NCBI GenBank assembly: GCA_964505325.1
Contig: CAZDHT010000122.1
Coordinates: forward strand, 1-14,566
DNA: 14,566 nucleotides
DNA from: CAZDHT01 sp964505325
GTDB taxonomy: Bacteria > Planctomycetota > PUPC01
Direction: 5' to 3'
The notes under the pieces are model-generated. The model was not told the origin of the DNA and did no database searches. It was given only the letters and a program-made list of their open reading frames with translations. The stretch's first letter is position 1; each line of letters begins with the position of its first letter. Positions 1-7,946 of the stretch are shown here, in pieces. A program made the translations under genes and the position numbers.

Positions 1-639
1 AAGGACGTGAGCGTCATGTTCGACCGGCTGATCGAGATCGCCAAGACGGTCAAGCATCCGGGGCTTCGCAAGCTGCTCGCCTCGTTCCTCAAGGCCCCGG
101 ACGTCTCGGAGAAGTTCCGGCGCGCCCCCGCCGCCGTGCGATATCACCACGCCTTCCTGGGCGGCCTGCTCGAGCACACCCTCGGCGTGACCGAAATGGC
201 GCTCGTGGTCGCGGACCGCTACCCTGACCTCGACCGCGACATGCTGATGACGGGAGCCATCCTCCACGACATCGGAAAAATCCAGGAGTTCTCGTACGAG
301 CGGAGCTTCAGCTACACCGACAGCGGCGAGCTGCTCGGACATCTCTACATCGGCGCCCGGATGGTCGAGAAGCGCGGCGCCGACATCGCCGAGCTATCCG
401 CCCAGACGGCTGAGGCGCTAGTGCACCTCATCCTCAGCCACCATGGCGCATACGAGTATCAATCTCCGAAGCTCCCGATGACCGCCGAGGCCCTCGCCGT
501 CCACCACCTCGACAACCTCGACGCCAAGATCAACGCCTTCCGTGGCGCCATGCTGCGGGACCGCGACCCGGAGAGCCGATGGACCGAGTGGAACCGGATG
601 TTCGAACGCAAGCTGTTCAAGGGACACGAGCCCGAGTGA
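1..639 (+). CDS. YhaM-type HD-domain 3'-5' exoribonuclease, 5' partial
   Basis: The reading frame is open to base 1. A GTG at 7 could start a 210-residue protein, but YhaM-family proteins are about 310-330 residues with an N-terminal OB-type nucleic-acid-binding domain, so the true start probably lies upstream of the window. Counting from the GTG, the HD phosphohydrolase core is clear: HHAFLGGLLEHT at 47-58, the metal-binding H87-D88 in AILHDIGK, SHHG at 144-147, and HHLDNLDAK at 166-174. The spacing and the SYTDSGELLGH segment (102-112) match YhaM rather than other HD families. Known members are metal-dependent cytoplasmic exonucleases acting on RNA (and DNA). The stop overlaps the start of mnmE, so the two are probably cotranscribed and translationally coupled. 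Family assignment is confident; substrate is inferred. Confidence 0.88.
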   Translation, partial: KDVSVMFDRLIEIAKTVKHPGLRKLLASFLKAPDVSEKFRRAPAAVRYHHAFLGGLLEHTLGVTEMALVVADRYPDLDRDMLMTGAILHDIGKIQEFSYERSFSYTDSGELLGHLYIGARMVEKRGADIAELSAQTAEALVHLILSHHGAYEYQSPKLPMTAEALAVHHLDNLDAKINAFRGAMLRDRDPESRWTEWNRMFERKLFKGHEPE

Positions 640-2030
640 CCGGCCCGCAGCACCCCGCCGACACCATCGTCGCCACGTCGTCACCCGCCGGGCGCTCGCC
701 GCGCGCCATCATACGCCTCAGCGGGCCCGAAGCCGTGGGGATCGCATCCGCGGTGTTCACTTCGGACCGGCCGCTTGGCCTACTGCCCTCGTACAGCTCG
801 GCCGCCGGGTTCGTCGTGCTCCCCCGCCAACACATCCGCTGTCCTGCGACGGCCTACGTGATGCCGGCCCCGCGCTCGTACACGCGTGAAGACGTGGTCG
901 AGCTTCACACGTTCGGCGCCCCGCCGCTGCTGGGCGCCATCGCGGATGCGCTGATGGCCGAGGGGGCACGGCCGGCGGAGCCGGGCGAGTTCACCCGGCG
1001 GGCGTTTCTCAATGGCCGCATCGACCTGACCCAGGCGGAGGCGGTGCAGGCCGTCATCCGGGCGCGCTCCGAGACGGAGCTTCGTGTTGCGCAACTCCAG
1101 TTGGGCGGGTCGTTCACGCAGGCGATCGAGGTGCTGCGCCGGGACATTGTCCATCTGCTCGCCGAGGTCGAGGCGTCGATTGACTTCGTCGACCAGGACA
1201 TCGAGCTTGTCGAGCCGGCGGCAGTGGCGGCGCGCGTGGAGCAAATCCGGTCCGAGATCGGGTCGCTGGCCGGCGCCGAGCCGGCCGTCCCTCCGAAGGA
1301 GGGGGTGGTTACCGCCATCTTCGGCCCGCCCAACGCGGGGAAGTCCTCGCTGCTGAACGCGCTGATCGGCGCCGAGCGGGCCATCGTGACGCGCGTGCCC
1401 GGCACCACGCGGGACACAATTGAGCATGTCGTCGAGATGGACGGCATTGCGTTCCGCCTGGTCGATACCGCCGGCGTGCGCCGGGCCGCCCACGTGGTCG
1501 AGGAGCAGGCGATCAGCCGTGCGGACGCCGCGGCGAAGTCAGCCGACCTCGCGCTGCTCGTCGTCGACGGCGCCCGGCCGCTCGGCGACGATACCAGGAA
1601 GCTGTGGGAACGGCTGACCTCCCGCCGCAGCGCCGCCGTGGTGACCGTCATCAACAAGTCGGATTTGCCGGCGAGGCTTTCCGCCAGCGACGAGGGCCAG
1701 TTGGCGCAGCGCTGTCCGATCGTCCGGGTCTCCGCGCTCCTGGGCGACGGACTGGATGACCTGCGGGCTGCCATGCTGAGCGCCGTGCGGTCGGATGCCA
1801 TCGACCGCTCGACGCACCCCTTCTGGCCGGGCGCGCGGCACCGGGCCGCGCTGCGGAGCGCCTCTGACGCGCTCGGCCGCGCAGGCGACGCGCTGGCCGG
1901 CCGTCTCGGCCTCGAGTTCGCCGCCGCCGACCTGCACGACGCGCTCACCGCGCTCGGTGACGTCGTTGGCGCCACCACCGCCGCCGACATCCTCGACACC
2001 ATCTTCTCCCGCTTCTGCATCGGCAAATAG
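636..2030 (+). CDS. mnmE: tRNA uridine-5-carboxymethylaminomethyl modification GTPase MnmE (TrmE)
   Basis: This 464-residue protein has the usual MnmE length and order. The N-terminal folate-binding domain starts at TIVATSSPAGRSPRAIIRLSG and continues through EPGEFTRRAFLNGRIDLTQAEAV. A helical domain carries an inserted G domain: P-loop GPPNAGKS (230-237), switch I GTTRDT (256-261), DTAG (277-280) and NKSD (340-343). The protein ends in the diagnostic CIGK (461-464), whose cysteine is needed for modification. With MnmG it modifies the wobble uridine of tRNAs reading NNA/NNG codons, in the cytoplasm; mnmG is not in this window. I chose the GTG at 636, which overlaps the upstream stop as GTGA and gives family length. 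An in-frame ATG at 579 would add 19 residues overlapping the upstream gene and is less likely. Confidence 0.96.
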   Translation: MTGPQHPADTIVATSSPAGRSPRAIIRLSGPEAVGIASAVFTSDRPLGLLPSYSSAAGFVVLPRQHIRCPATAYVMPAPRSYTREDVVELHTFGAPPLLGAIADALMAEGARPAEPGEFTRRAFLNGRIDLTQAEAVQAVIRARSETELRVAQLQLGGSFTQAIEVLRRDIVHLLAEVEASIDFVDQDIELVEPAAVAARVEQIRSEIGSLAGAEPAVPPKEGVVTAIFGPPNAGKSSLLNALIGAERAIVTRVPGTTRDTIEHVVEMDGIAFRLVDTAGVRRAAHVVEEQAISRADAAAKSADLALLVVDGARPLGDDTRKLWERLTSRRSAAVVTVINKSDLPARLSASDEGQLAQRCPIVRVSALLGDGLDDLRAAMLSAVRSDAIDRSTHPFWPGARHRAALRSASDALGRAGDALAGRLGLEFAAADLHDALTALGDVVGATTAADILDTIFSRFCIGK

Positions 2031-2064
2031 CGCGGAAGGATTGGGCAATCGCTCAAGCCAGCAC

Positions 2065-2082
2065 TCAAGCGGCTTCGCTTGA
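2065..2082 (+). terminator. hairpin after mnmE, possible terminator or mRNA-end structure
   Basis: A perfect 7-bp inverted repeat, TCAAGCG then loop GCTT then CGCTTGA, lies 35 bases after the mnmE stop. No T-run follows, so it is not a textbook intrinsic terminator; it may stabilise the mRNA end or work with Rho. Its right arm overlaps the -35 box (2079-2084) of the next promoter. Confidence 0.4.
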
Positions 2083-2106
2083 CGCATTCGTCAGGGCACA
2101 TAGAAT
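2079..2106 (+). promoter_or_regulatory. sigma70-like promoter for the zinc-ribbon membrane protein gene
   Basis: The boxes are TTGACG (2079-2084) and TAGAAT (2101-2106) with a 16-base spacer, each differing from consensus at one position. The start codon at 2154 follows about 40 bases after the expected transcription start. Confidence 0.6.
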
Positions 2107-2153
2107 GGACTGGAGCACTTGGCCGGCAAGAAAGGACGGACGGGAAGAGGGAA

Positions 2154-2918
2154 ATGTCGAACACCGAAGGAGCCGGAGAGCACAAGTGGTGTCCGGCGTG
2201 CGGGAAGATGCTCGAACCGGGCACGGTGATCTGCACACGCTGCGGCCGCAATCTCAGGACAGGGCGCAGCGCCCGGACTCTCGTCACCCCGAAGCGGGCC
2301 GCCGGCCGGGTCGGGCCGGGGCTGGTTTTGAGCGCCGCAGCGGCGTCGGCCGGCGGGGCTGGCTGGGGCTTGCTGACTGCCGGCGTCGGCGTGCCGTTGG
2401 GCTACGTCGCAATCGCAGTCGGGCTGCTGTCGGGCGGCGCCTTCCTGCTGTTGGCGCGGAGGCGAAGCGCCGAGCTGGCGTTCGTCGTCGCGGGCATCGC
2501 ACTGGTCGGGTTGATCATCGGGAAGGTGGCAGCGATCTCGGGGGACGTGCCGCGCCTCGCGGCGGCGCGGGCCAAAGATGATCGACTGGTCCGGGAAGGG
2601 ATGGTAGAGGACATGCGAGCGAAGAATGAGATCGAGCCTGAAGTGGCCGAGATCATGCTGGACGAAGAGGCCACTGTCCCCCCGGGGGAGATGAAGAAGA
2701 GGTACGAGCGGGCGGACGCCCGGATCAAGAAGCGCATGGCGGGCCTGACCTGGGAGCAGAGGCAGCGGCTGGCCCGTGCATCGGCCGAGCAGTTTATCGA
2801 TCAGCTCGGTCTCGCGGAGCGGGTTCGGCGCCGGTTCTCGCCGTGGGACGCGCTGTGGTTTCTGCTGGCGCTCGTTGCGGCCGGTAGACTCGCCTATGGC
2901 CGCGGCCCGGGCCACTAG
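2154..2918 (+). CDS. zinc-ribbon membrane protein of unknown function
   Basis: This 254-residue protein opens with a treble-clef type zinc ribbon: CPAC at 13-16 and CTRC at 27-30, followed by GRNLRTG. Hydrophobic stretches follow at roughly 56-79 (weak), 81-101 and 107-127. Next comes a charged, helix-rich region (about 135-228) rich in Lys, Arg and Glu, and then a last membrane segment at 232-247. The layout (short cytoplasmic zinc ribbon, membrane hairpin, soluble helical part, C-terminal anchor) is common among bacterial zinc-ribbon proteins without assigned roles, and I do not recognise the family. I chose the ATG at 2154, which sits directly after a purine-rich GGGAAGAGGG and puts the zinc ribbon at the N-terminus. 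An upstream in-frame start at 2079 would overlap the promoter. The gene is convergent with the protease gene and ends 50 bases from it. Confidence 0.75.
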   Translation: MSNTEGAGEHKWCPACGKMLEPGTVICTRCGRNLRTGRSARTLVTPKRAAGRVGPGLVLSAAAASAGGAGWGLLTAGVGVPLGYVAIAVGLLSGGAFLLLARRRSAELAFVVAGIALVGLIIGKVAAISGDVPRLAAARAKDDRLVREGMVEDMRAKNEIEPEVAEIMLDEEATVPPGEMKKRYERADARIKKRMAGLTWEQRQRLARASAEQFIDQLGLAERVRRRFSPWDALWFLLALVAAGRLAYGRGPGH

Positions 2919-2968
2919 AAGCCGTCTCCTCTCGCCCCTCTCTCTTTTGCGGTTCACAGCCGACGCGA

Positions 2969-4789
2969 CTACGCCGGCGGCTTGCATGCTCGGCAAGGGC
3001 TGTAGCCCTTTTTTCTTGCTTCGGTGATGGTAAGCTCTGTCACATTCTCGCTGCGGCCAAGGTATGAGCAACCCGCTTGATGGTATCGCGTCCCACTGCC
3101 GGCCACATATACCTTGATGTGTTCAGCCCCTGCGCTCCCCGCCTGCCGGGCACGCTCGGGTCCCACTGCGGCCGGCTTCCGGGCGAGTCTCCTTCCATCA
3201 GGTTCCTGTGCGATGTGTGATTCGTGAAGCCCGGGGGCGACCTTCCTTTCATAATCGCGTAACATTTGTCGGATCGTTTCCAGGGCAGGCTGAGTTTGTC
3301 CGCTTAGTGTTTCTGTCTCTGCCAGCGTGGCTTCGAGTTGTCTCAGTGACCCTGGCGTCATCCCGGCCAGGATGCGCGTCAGTTCCGGTCCGAAGAGCTT
3401 TCTCACCACGGAGCCGATTCTCACCAGCTCCCTGGCGGAGAGACAACAGACCAGGTGAGGGTTGCGCAGGATCACGATCAGCGGCTCAAAGCCGATTAGA
3501 TCCGTACGCATCAATAGGGACAATACTCTGTCATGGTGGCGGCCAGCTCGGAGCCTGCCCAGCAGGTACGGCACTTCCCGCTTCAGCCGCTCTTCTGGCC
3601 TTCTCTCGATTGCGGGGATTTTCATCGAGTCCCGCACCCAAGCGGCAAGCTTGCCCAGCACAACGAGGCCAATAGCTCCTGCCAAACCGAGCCCCAGCCA
3701 CGGGAGCACCTTCTTGACCACCTTGGCGATTGCTGCATAGTCCTCCCTGCTCAGTCGTATTCCTCCGGAGGAGACCAGGATACCGAGGAACAGCGCGCCC
3801 AGGATCATGGCCGCCACGAACGGTTTCAGGATCTTCGTCACCCATGCTCCGGGTTGGGCAGCCGCCAGGCTCACGGCAAGCATGACCAGGAACACCCCCA
3901 CGACACAGCCGACCGCACACAGCGCGATTCCGACCACCCACTTCCAGGTCTTCCGGCCGGGAATGGTCAGGTCGTAGGCATCTCCGGTTTCCAGCCGGCC
4001 GAAACTCCAGGTGCGGTTCTGAAGCCGCAGGGGCGTCGAAGTCTTCTTCAGAATGCCCAGCACGTCGGCATGGGTGATCTCGGCGTTCTTCGACAGGATA
4101 TAGGCGATCGTGCCGGCCACCCGTGGCGCGGCAAAAGACGTGCCGGCCACCCGAATCTTTCTTCGTTGCACACCGGCGAAGGTCGGGATCTCCTCCGCGC
4201 GGTCGTAATGACCCTCGGCCGCGATGAACACGTGGTCGCCGTGGTTCGAGTAGGGCGTCTTGCGGTCGCCGTCGCAGGCCGCGACGGCAATCACCCCCCG
4301 GTACGCGGCGGGGTAGGTCTTCGTCTCCCAGCCCTCGTTCCCCGCGGCGGCCACGATGATTGCTTCGTGTTTGACCAGTTGTCCAATGAGGAACGCTTCT
4401 GCCAGGTCCACACGGGGGCCGCCGAAGCTGATGTTGATCACCACGTCTTCGCTGGGGTGAAGTCTGACGTAGGCACCGATGTCGGCGAGGGTTTTCAGAT
4501 ACTTCCGGTGGTTGATCTTTCCCGATGCGTCGTCGACGTCGTGAAAGAACAGCTTGTCGGGCCTGCCCGCTTCCCTCACCAGGGCCGTCACGATCTCTCC
4601 GTGGGAAATGTCCTTGAAGAGGCTCAACCCTTTCTGGCTCTCCGGGGTCAGTCCGGAGGCGGAATCGATCACGAACACGGTTACTTTTCGCCCCGATCCG
4701 GTCCCGGCGTCGCAGCCGGGAACACCGGCCGCCAGCGCCAGCCCCAAGGCGATCGCAACAGCGGTCCTTATCGGCAGGCCTCTCGCCAT
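2969..4789 (-). CDS. membrane-anchored S8 subtilisin-like serine protease with C-terminal zinc-binding domain
   Basis: This 606-residue protein starts with a lipoprotein-like signal (hydrophobic 9-22, then VPGC with Cys26). A compact subtilase domain follows with a complete catalytic set: Asp42 in VIDSASG, His63 in SHGEIV, oxyanion Asn151 in AAAGNEGW and Ser218 in GTSFAAP. No propeptide precedes Asp42, and Asp and His are only 21 residues apart (32 in subtilisin BPN'). Three membrane segments lie at about 284-308, 322-342 and 361-385, then a helical region of some 170 residues. The C-terminus (558-605) is a small Ada-like zinc-binding module: YH..GC..L (H570, C574), then an ITEARKKGYSPC..C stretch (C599, C602). 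If the protease is exported, three crossings put this tail in the cytoplasm. The ATG at 4789 was chosen because the signal starts there; upstream TTG and ATG starts add a non-signal extension. Activity is predicted; the substrate is unknown. Confidence 0.85.
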   Translation of the reverse strand: MARGLPIRTAVAIALGLALAAGVPGCDAGTGSGRKVTVFVIDSASGLTPESQKGLSLFKDISHGEIVTALVREAGRPDKLFFHDVDDASGKINHRKYLKTLADIGAYVRLHPSEDVVINISFGGPRVDLAEAFLIGQLVKHEAIIVAAAGNEGWETKTYPAAYRGVIAVAACDGDRKTPYSNHGDHVFIAAEGHYDRAEEIPTFAGVQRRKIRVAGTSFAAPRVAGTIAYILSKNAEITHADVLGILKKTSTPLRLQNRTWSFGRLETGDAYDLTIPGRKTWKWVVGIALCAVGCVVGVFLVMLAVSLAAAQPGAWVTKILKPFVAAMILGALFLGILVSSGGIRLSREDYAAIAKVVKKVLPWLGLGLAGAIGLVVLGKLAAWVRDSMKIPAIERRPEERLKREVPYLLGRLRAGRHHDRVLSLLMRTDLIGFEPLIVILRNPHLVCCLSARELVRIGSVVRKLFGPELTRILAGMTPGSLRQLEATLAETETLSGQTQPALETIRQMLRDYERKVAPGLHESHIAQEPDGRRLARKPAAVGPERARQAGSAGAEHIKVYVAGSGTRYHQAGCSYLGRSENVTELTITEARKKGYSPCRACKPPA

Positions 4790-4888
4790 AGTGCCTCGGG
4801 CAGAGCCATGTACACGCTCAGAAGTTGAGCGAGGGTCACGCCTTTCCCACATGTATTCCGAACTCCCACGGGCCAACCCCGCGGCGGC

Positions 4889-4917
4889 ATTCTATTCGGC
4901 CGGGCAACCGCTGTCAA
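4889..4917 (-). promoter_or_regulatory. sigma70-like promoter for the membrane-anchored subtilase
   Basis: On the minus strand TTGACA (4917-4912) is followed by a 17-base spacer and TAGAAT (4894-4889), a near-perfect sigma70 pair. The predicted leader before the ATG at 4789 is about 93 bases. It is back to back with the promoter at 4955-4983. Confidence 0.65.
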
Positions 4918-4954
4918 TGTGCCAGGCGACGTGCAACGAACGAAGGAAAAAGGC

Positions 4955-4983
4955 TTGACATAACGCGAGTACGGCGGTATTTT
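4955..4983 (+). promoter_or_regulatory. sigma70-like promoter for the first LEPR-XLL solenoid gene
   Basis: A consensus TTGACA (4955-4960), a 17-base spacer and TATTTT (4978-4983) precede the start codon at 5070. The leader of about 80 bases holds a possible bulged stem-loop at 5000-5020 (GCAGG..GG pairing with CC..CCTGC). The two -35 boxes of the divergent pair are 37 bases apart. Confidence 0.65.
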
Positions 4984-5069
4984 CCTGTTATTCGCCGCCG
5001 CAGGAGGCATTATCCCCTGCGTGTGGGGCCGCAATCGAATTTCAGCCGAACGAAAGCGAGGGCCAAGAG

Positions 5070-6572
5070 ATGAGTAACACCGTTCGCAAGCCAGCCTGTC
5101 GCGCGTTGTTCGAGCATCTCGAGCCAAGGCTGCTGCTGGCCGGCAGCGTGTTCGTGGACGTGGTGGACGGGGACCTGATTCTCCGGGGAGACGCCCTGGC
5201 CAACGGCATCACCATTACCCAGGGGGCGGCGGCGGACGAGTTCGACGTCACAGGCGACGTGGATACTCTGGTGAACGGCGCCCTTGGCGCCGTCACCGTC
5301 ACCGGTGTGACCGATGACTTCGACATCAAGATGTTCGGCGGGGACGACACGCTGCTGCTGGACGGGGTCACGGTCCCGGACGACGTGACGATCTGGGGCG
5401 CGGACGGTGTCGATGTACTCTGGCTGGACACCGCGGTCGTCGGGGACGATGTCCTCATCGGGGGTGGGGCTGGTGCCGACGTGATTGCGATTTTCGACAC
5501 CTCCGATATCGCCGGCAAGGTCACGATCTATGGCGACGACGGCGATGATGTGCTCGGGGTAGACGACACAACCGTTGGCGGCAGAACCGCGATCTGGGGC
5601 GGCAGCGGGGTTGATGCGGTGGTCGTCACGGATTCAACTCTGGGCCACAATCTCCTGGTGAAGGCGGGCAGCGGGGACGACACGGTCACCGTCGATCCGT
5701 CCACCGTGGCCGGCAACACGAGAATTGAGACCAGCCACGGTGCGGACGTGGTGACGCTCGACGAGTCTGACTTCGCCGGCAACGTGGTGATCCACACGGG
5801 CGCGGGCGACGACGTGCTCGACATGGACCTGGGCACCTTCGGCGGCCGGTTCACCCTGACGGCCGGCGCGGGCGACGACACAGTTACCATCGATGAGCCG
5901 GTGTTCTCGTCCCGGGCCAAGATGTGGACGGGCGTCGGAGATGATGGCGTGACGATCGTTGATTCGGATTTCGACGCCGCGTTCAAGTTGTCTATGGGAG
6001 CGGGCGCCGACAGCATAGGCATCGGCGCGGTGGGTGCCACAATGACGTTCGACGCCGCCGCCAAGATCCTGACGGGGGGCGGTGATGATAACGTGTGGAT
6101 CACCGAGGCGACGTTCAGCGGCACGTTCAAGCTGAAGACTGGCTCAGGCAACGACATTGTCCTCGTTCTCCCCCTGGCTGGCCGTGCGACGTTCGAAGAC
6201 AGCGTCAGGATGTACACCGGCTCGGGCGACGACAACCTGAGCATCACCACCGCAACCTGCAACAGGAAGTGCTGGCTCGACACGGGTATGGGCGCCGACA
6301 CCGTTGCGACTATCGCCGATTCGATCTTCGAGGGCTGGTTCACTCTTAAGACTCAGGGCGGCGATGATACGGTGGCAGCGCTCGATGGCAACTTCCACCA
6401 CAAACGGGCGAGGGCGTTTCTGGGCCCCGGCGATGATGCCATCACCATCGTCGACAATCGCTTTGCCTATGGGAAACTGGACGGGCAATTCGGCACCGAC
6501 ACGCTGACGGACGGCGGCGGCAACTGGGGAGTCCTGCCGGACGACTTCGGCTTCGAGGTCTTCGTGCCCTGA
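5070..6572 (+). CDS. LEPR-XLL domain beta-solenoid surface protein, paralog 1
   Basis: This 500-residue acidic protein begins with the LEPR-XLL motif (FEHLEPRLLLAG, 14-25; LEPR at 17-20). It lacks a classical hydrophobic signal peptide. Residues 34-86 form a beta-rich module shared with the next two genes (GDLILRGDALANGITIT, VTGVTDDFDI). Residues 88-472 divide into 17 coils of mostly 22 residues: a GxGxD turn at positions 2-6, hydrophobic residues near 8, 10, 15, 19 and 21. Coils 3, 15 and 16 have 23 residues; coils 11 and 13 have 26. The C-terminus has the cap DGGGNWGVLP (481-490) then FE. The GxGxD turns resemble RTX nonapeptides, so calcium binding is possible, but the 22-residue period is not the 18-residue RTX beta-roll and the fold is inferred. 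GAGGG-like GAGGG/GAGGGC purines (GAGGG at 5058-5062, 7 bases upstream) support this ATG. The role is probably structural or adhesive at the cell surface; no enzyme motif is seen. Confidence 0.82.
   Translation: MSNTVRKPACRALFEHLEPRLLLAGSVFVDVVDGDLILRGDALANGITITQGAAADEFDVTGDVDTLVNGALGAVTVTGVTDDFDIKMFGGDDTLLLDGVTVPDDVTIWGADGVDVLWLDTAVVGDDVLIGGGAGADVIAIFDTSDIAGKVTIYGDDGDDVLGVDDTTVGGRTAIWGGSGVDAVVVTDSTLGHNLLVKAGSGDDTVTVDPSTVAGNTRIETSHGADVVTLDESDFAGNVVIHTGAGDDVLDMDLGTFGGRFTLTAGAGDDTVTIDEPVFSSRAKMWTGVGDDGVTIVDSDFDAAFKLSMGAGADSIGIGAVGATMTFDAAAKILTGGGDDNVWITEATFSGTFKLKTGSGNDIVLVLPLAGRATFEDSVRMYTGSGDDNLSITTATCNRKCWLDTGMGADTVATIADSIFEGWFTLKTQGGDDTVAALDGNFHHKRARAFLGPGDDAITIVDNRFAYGKLDGQFGTDTLTDGGGNWGVLPDDFGFEVFVP
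5331..6485 (+). repeat. 66-base coding repeat array, 17 coils
   Basis: In-frame degenerate repeats of about 66 bases encode the coils at residues 88-472 of paralog 1. Nucleotide identity between units is low and conservation is at protein level (TG-x-G-x-D turn, then alternating hydrophobics). Two units are 78 bases long (coils 11 and 13), each with a four-residue insertion in the second half. Confidence 0.75.
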
Positions 6573-6590
6573 GGCCGCTCCAAAACCACG

Positions 6591-6625
6591 CGGGCGCGGG
6601 CGGGCCAACTCGCTTGCGCCCGTTT
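6591..6625 (+). terminator. possible intrinsic terminator after solenoid paralog 1
   Basis: CGGGCGC (6591-6597) pairs with GCGCCCG (6616-6622) across an 18-base loop and is followed by TTTGCTT. The stem is strong but the loop is long and the T-tract short. It begins 18 bases after the stop codon. Confidence 0.42.
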
Positions 6626-6715
6626 GCTTCCCTCCAAAAGCCGCTTCCGCCGGCCGATCTGGCCCGTGATCCATACTGGCCGAGACCGCGCCCGGCACCC
6701 ACCTCCACCGGACAC

Positions 6716-6745
6716 TTGACATATGGGCGCGAATAGACGTATCGT
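6716..6745 (+). promoter_or_regulatory. sigma70-like promoter for solenoid paralog 2
   Basis: A consensus TTGACA (6716-6721) is followed by an 18-base spacer and TATCGT (6740-6745, four of six consensus bases). The start codon is at 6813. With the hairpin at 6591-6625 this suggests paralog 2 has its own transcription unit. Confidence 0.5.
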
Positions 6746-6812
6746 AGTGTAAGGGAGAGAGCCCGATGTGCAGGGTCGTAGACGGGTTTGGGCCGAACAA
6801 GAGGCGAACAAC

Positions 6813-7946
6813 ATGAGTGGGTCATTCCGCGAGCCGGTCGCTTTGGCGCGGTTTGAATGCCTCGAGCCCAGACTGCTGCTGGACGGCAACGTCGTGGTGA
6901 CCGTGTCCCACGGGGACCTGAGGATTCAGGGCGACCGCGGCGGCAACGTGATATCAGTCGCCCCGGGCGGCGGCCTGGACCCGACGGAGTACGTCATCAC
7001 CGGGTTCGATGGCACCACGATTAACGGCGAGCCGGCGAAGACGGTCACAGGCGTCACTGACGATTTCCGCATCAGACTGGCCGGCGGCCGGAACGAAGTG
7101 GAACTGCTCGGCCTGACCGTCCCGGACGGCCTCAGGATCACGGCCAAGGGCGGCAAGGATGACGTGCGGCTGGACGGCGCCATCGTCCAGGGCAACGCGG
7201 TAATTACGACACGCGGCGGCGATGACGTCGTGCTGATTCAGAACGGCTCGGAAGTCCACGGCAAGGCCACCGTGAACGCCGGGCCCGGCGGCGACCGCGT
7301 GGGGCTGACGGATACGGAGGTCGTCGGCAAGACCAGGATCAAGACACAGAGCGGCCCGGACGTCGTCGACATCACGAACTCGAACTTCAACGGGCCGTTC
7401 AGGTTGGTCACGGGCCCCGGCGGCGATGTCGTTCAGATCGTGCACGCAGAGATGCGGAGCACAAGCCACATGAAGACCGGGGGCGGCGGCGACGACGTAA
7501 CGGTCACCGACTCGGACTTCACCGGTGCCTGCGTAGTAGTCACCGGCTGGGGCGTGGATGTTGTCCTGATCGACCCGACCGCGTTCCACGGCAACACCGG
7601 CGTCACCACCGGCGCCGGCGAGGACCAGGTGTATTTCAGGGCCGCAACCTTGGACAAGGACCTGGCGGTGAACACCGGCGCGGGCACCGACATTGTGGAC
7701 TTCGAGGACTCGGAGTTCCACGGCAAGGTCAACGTGAGAACCCGCGGCGGCGATGATTTCATGCTCGTCACCGGCGCCACTTTTCACCAGCGGCTGAAAG
7801 CCTGGCTGGGCGCCGGGGACGATGCGCTCGAGGAGCAGGACGACACTTGGGCGGGGGGAACGTTGGACGGCGGACCCGGCCAGGACTGGCTGATAGACAG
7901 CGGCGGCAACGCCGGCGAGCTCCCGGCGACACAGAACTTCGAGTAG
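6813..7946 (+). CDS. LEPR-XLL domain beta-solenoid surface protein, paralog 2
   Basis: This 377-residue protein has the same plan as its neighbours: FECLEPRLLLDGNV (14-27, LEPR at 17-20), a shared N-terminal beta module (GDLRIQGDRGGN, VTGVTDDFRI), and 12 coils at residues 89-353. Eleven coils have 22 residues and coil 3 has 23. The last coil (LGAGDD at 332-337, ending GGTLDG) and the cap SGGNAGELP (363-371) then FE are conserved. The central Gly-x-Asp turns are regular, for example TGAGTD and TGGGGD. I chose the ATG at 6813, with GAGG 8 bases upstream, because it puts LEPR at the same residue numbers as in both paralogs; an in-frame ATG at 6768 would add 15 residues. No catalytic motif, membrane segment or classical signal peptide is seen. 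A surface structural role is inferred. Confidence 0.8.
   Translation: MSGSFREPVALARFECLEPRLLLDGNVVVTVSHGDLRIQGDRGGNVISVAPGGGLDPTEYVITGFDGTTINGEPAKTVTGVTDDFRIRLAGGRNEVELLGLTVPDGLRITAKGGKDDVRLDGAIVQGNAVITTRGGDDVVLIQNGSEVHGKATVNAGPGGDRVGLTDTEVVGKTRIKTQSGPDVVDITNSNFNGPFRLVTGPGGDVVQIVHAEMRSTSHMKTGGGGDDVTVTDSDFTGACVVVTGWGVDVVLIDPTAFHGNTGVTTGAGEDQVYFRAATLDKDLAVNTGAGTDIVDFEDSEFHGKVNVRTRGGDDFMLVTGATFHQRLKAWLGAGDDALEEQDDTWAGGTLDGGPGQDWLIDSGGNAGELPATQNFE
7077..7871 (+). repeat. 66-base coding repeat array, 12 coils
   Basis: These in-frame protein-level repeats encode residues 89-353 of paralog 2, with eleven units of 66 bases and one (the third) of 69. Almost every unit keeps a Gly-Gly or Gly-x-Gly turn followed by Asp at coil position 6. 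Confidence 0.75.

Noticed and set aside
905..2287. 460-codon minus-strand ORF
   Set aside because: It lies antisense to mnmE, is Ser/Arg/Ala-rich with no recognisable domain, and is the expected by-product of GC-rich third codon positions in mnmE.
3533..4828. 431-codon plus-strand ORF
   Set aside because: It is antisense to the membrane-anchored subtilase, whose frame has complete catalytic motifs, a signal and membrane segments; the antisense product is low-complexity His/Gln/Gly-rich.
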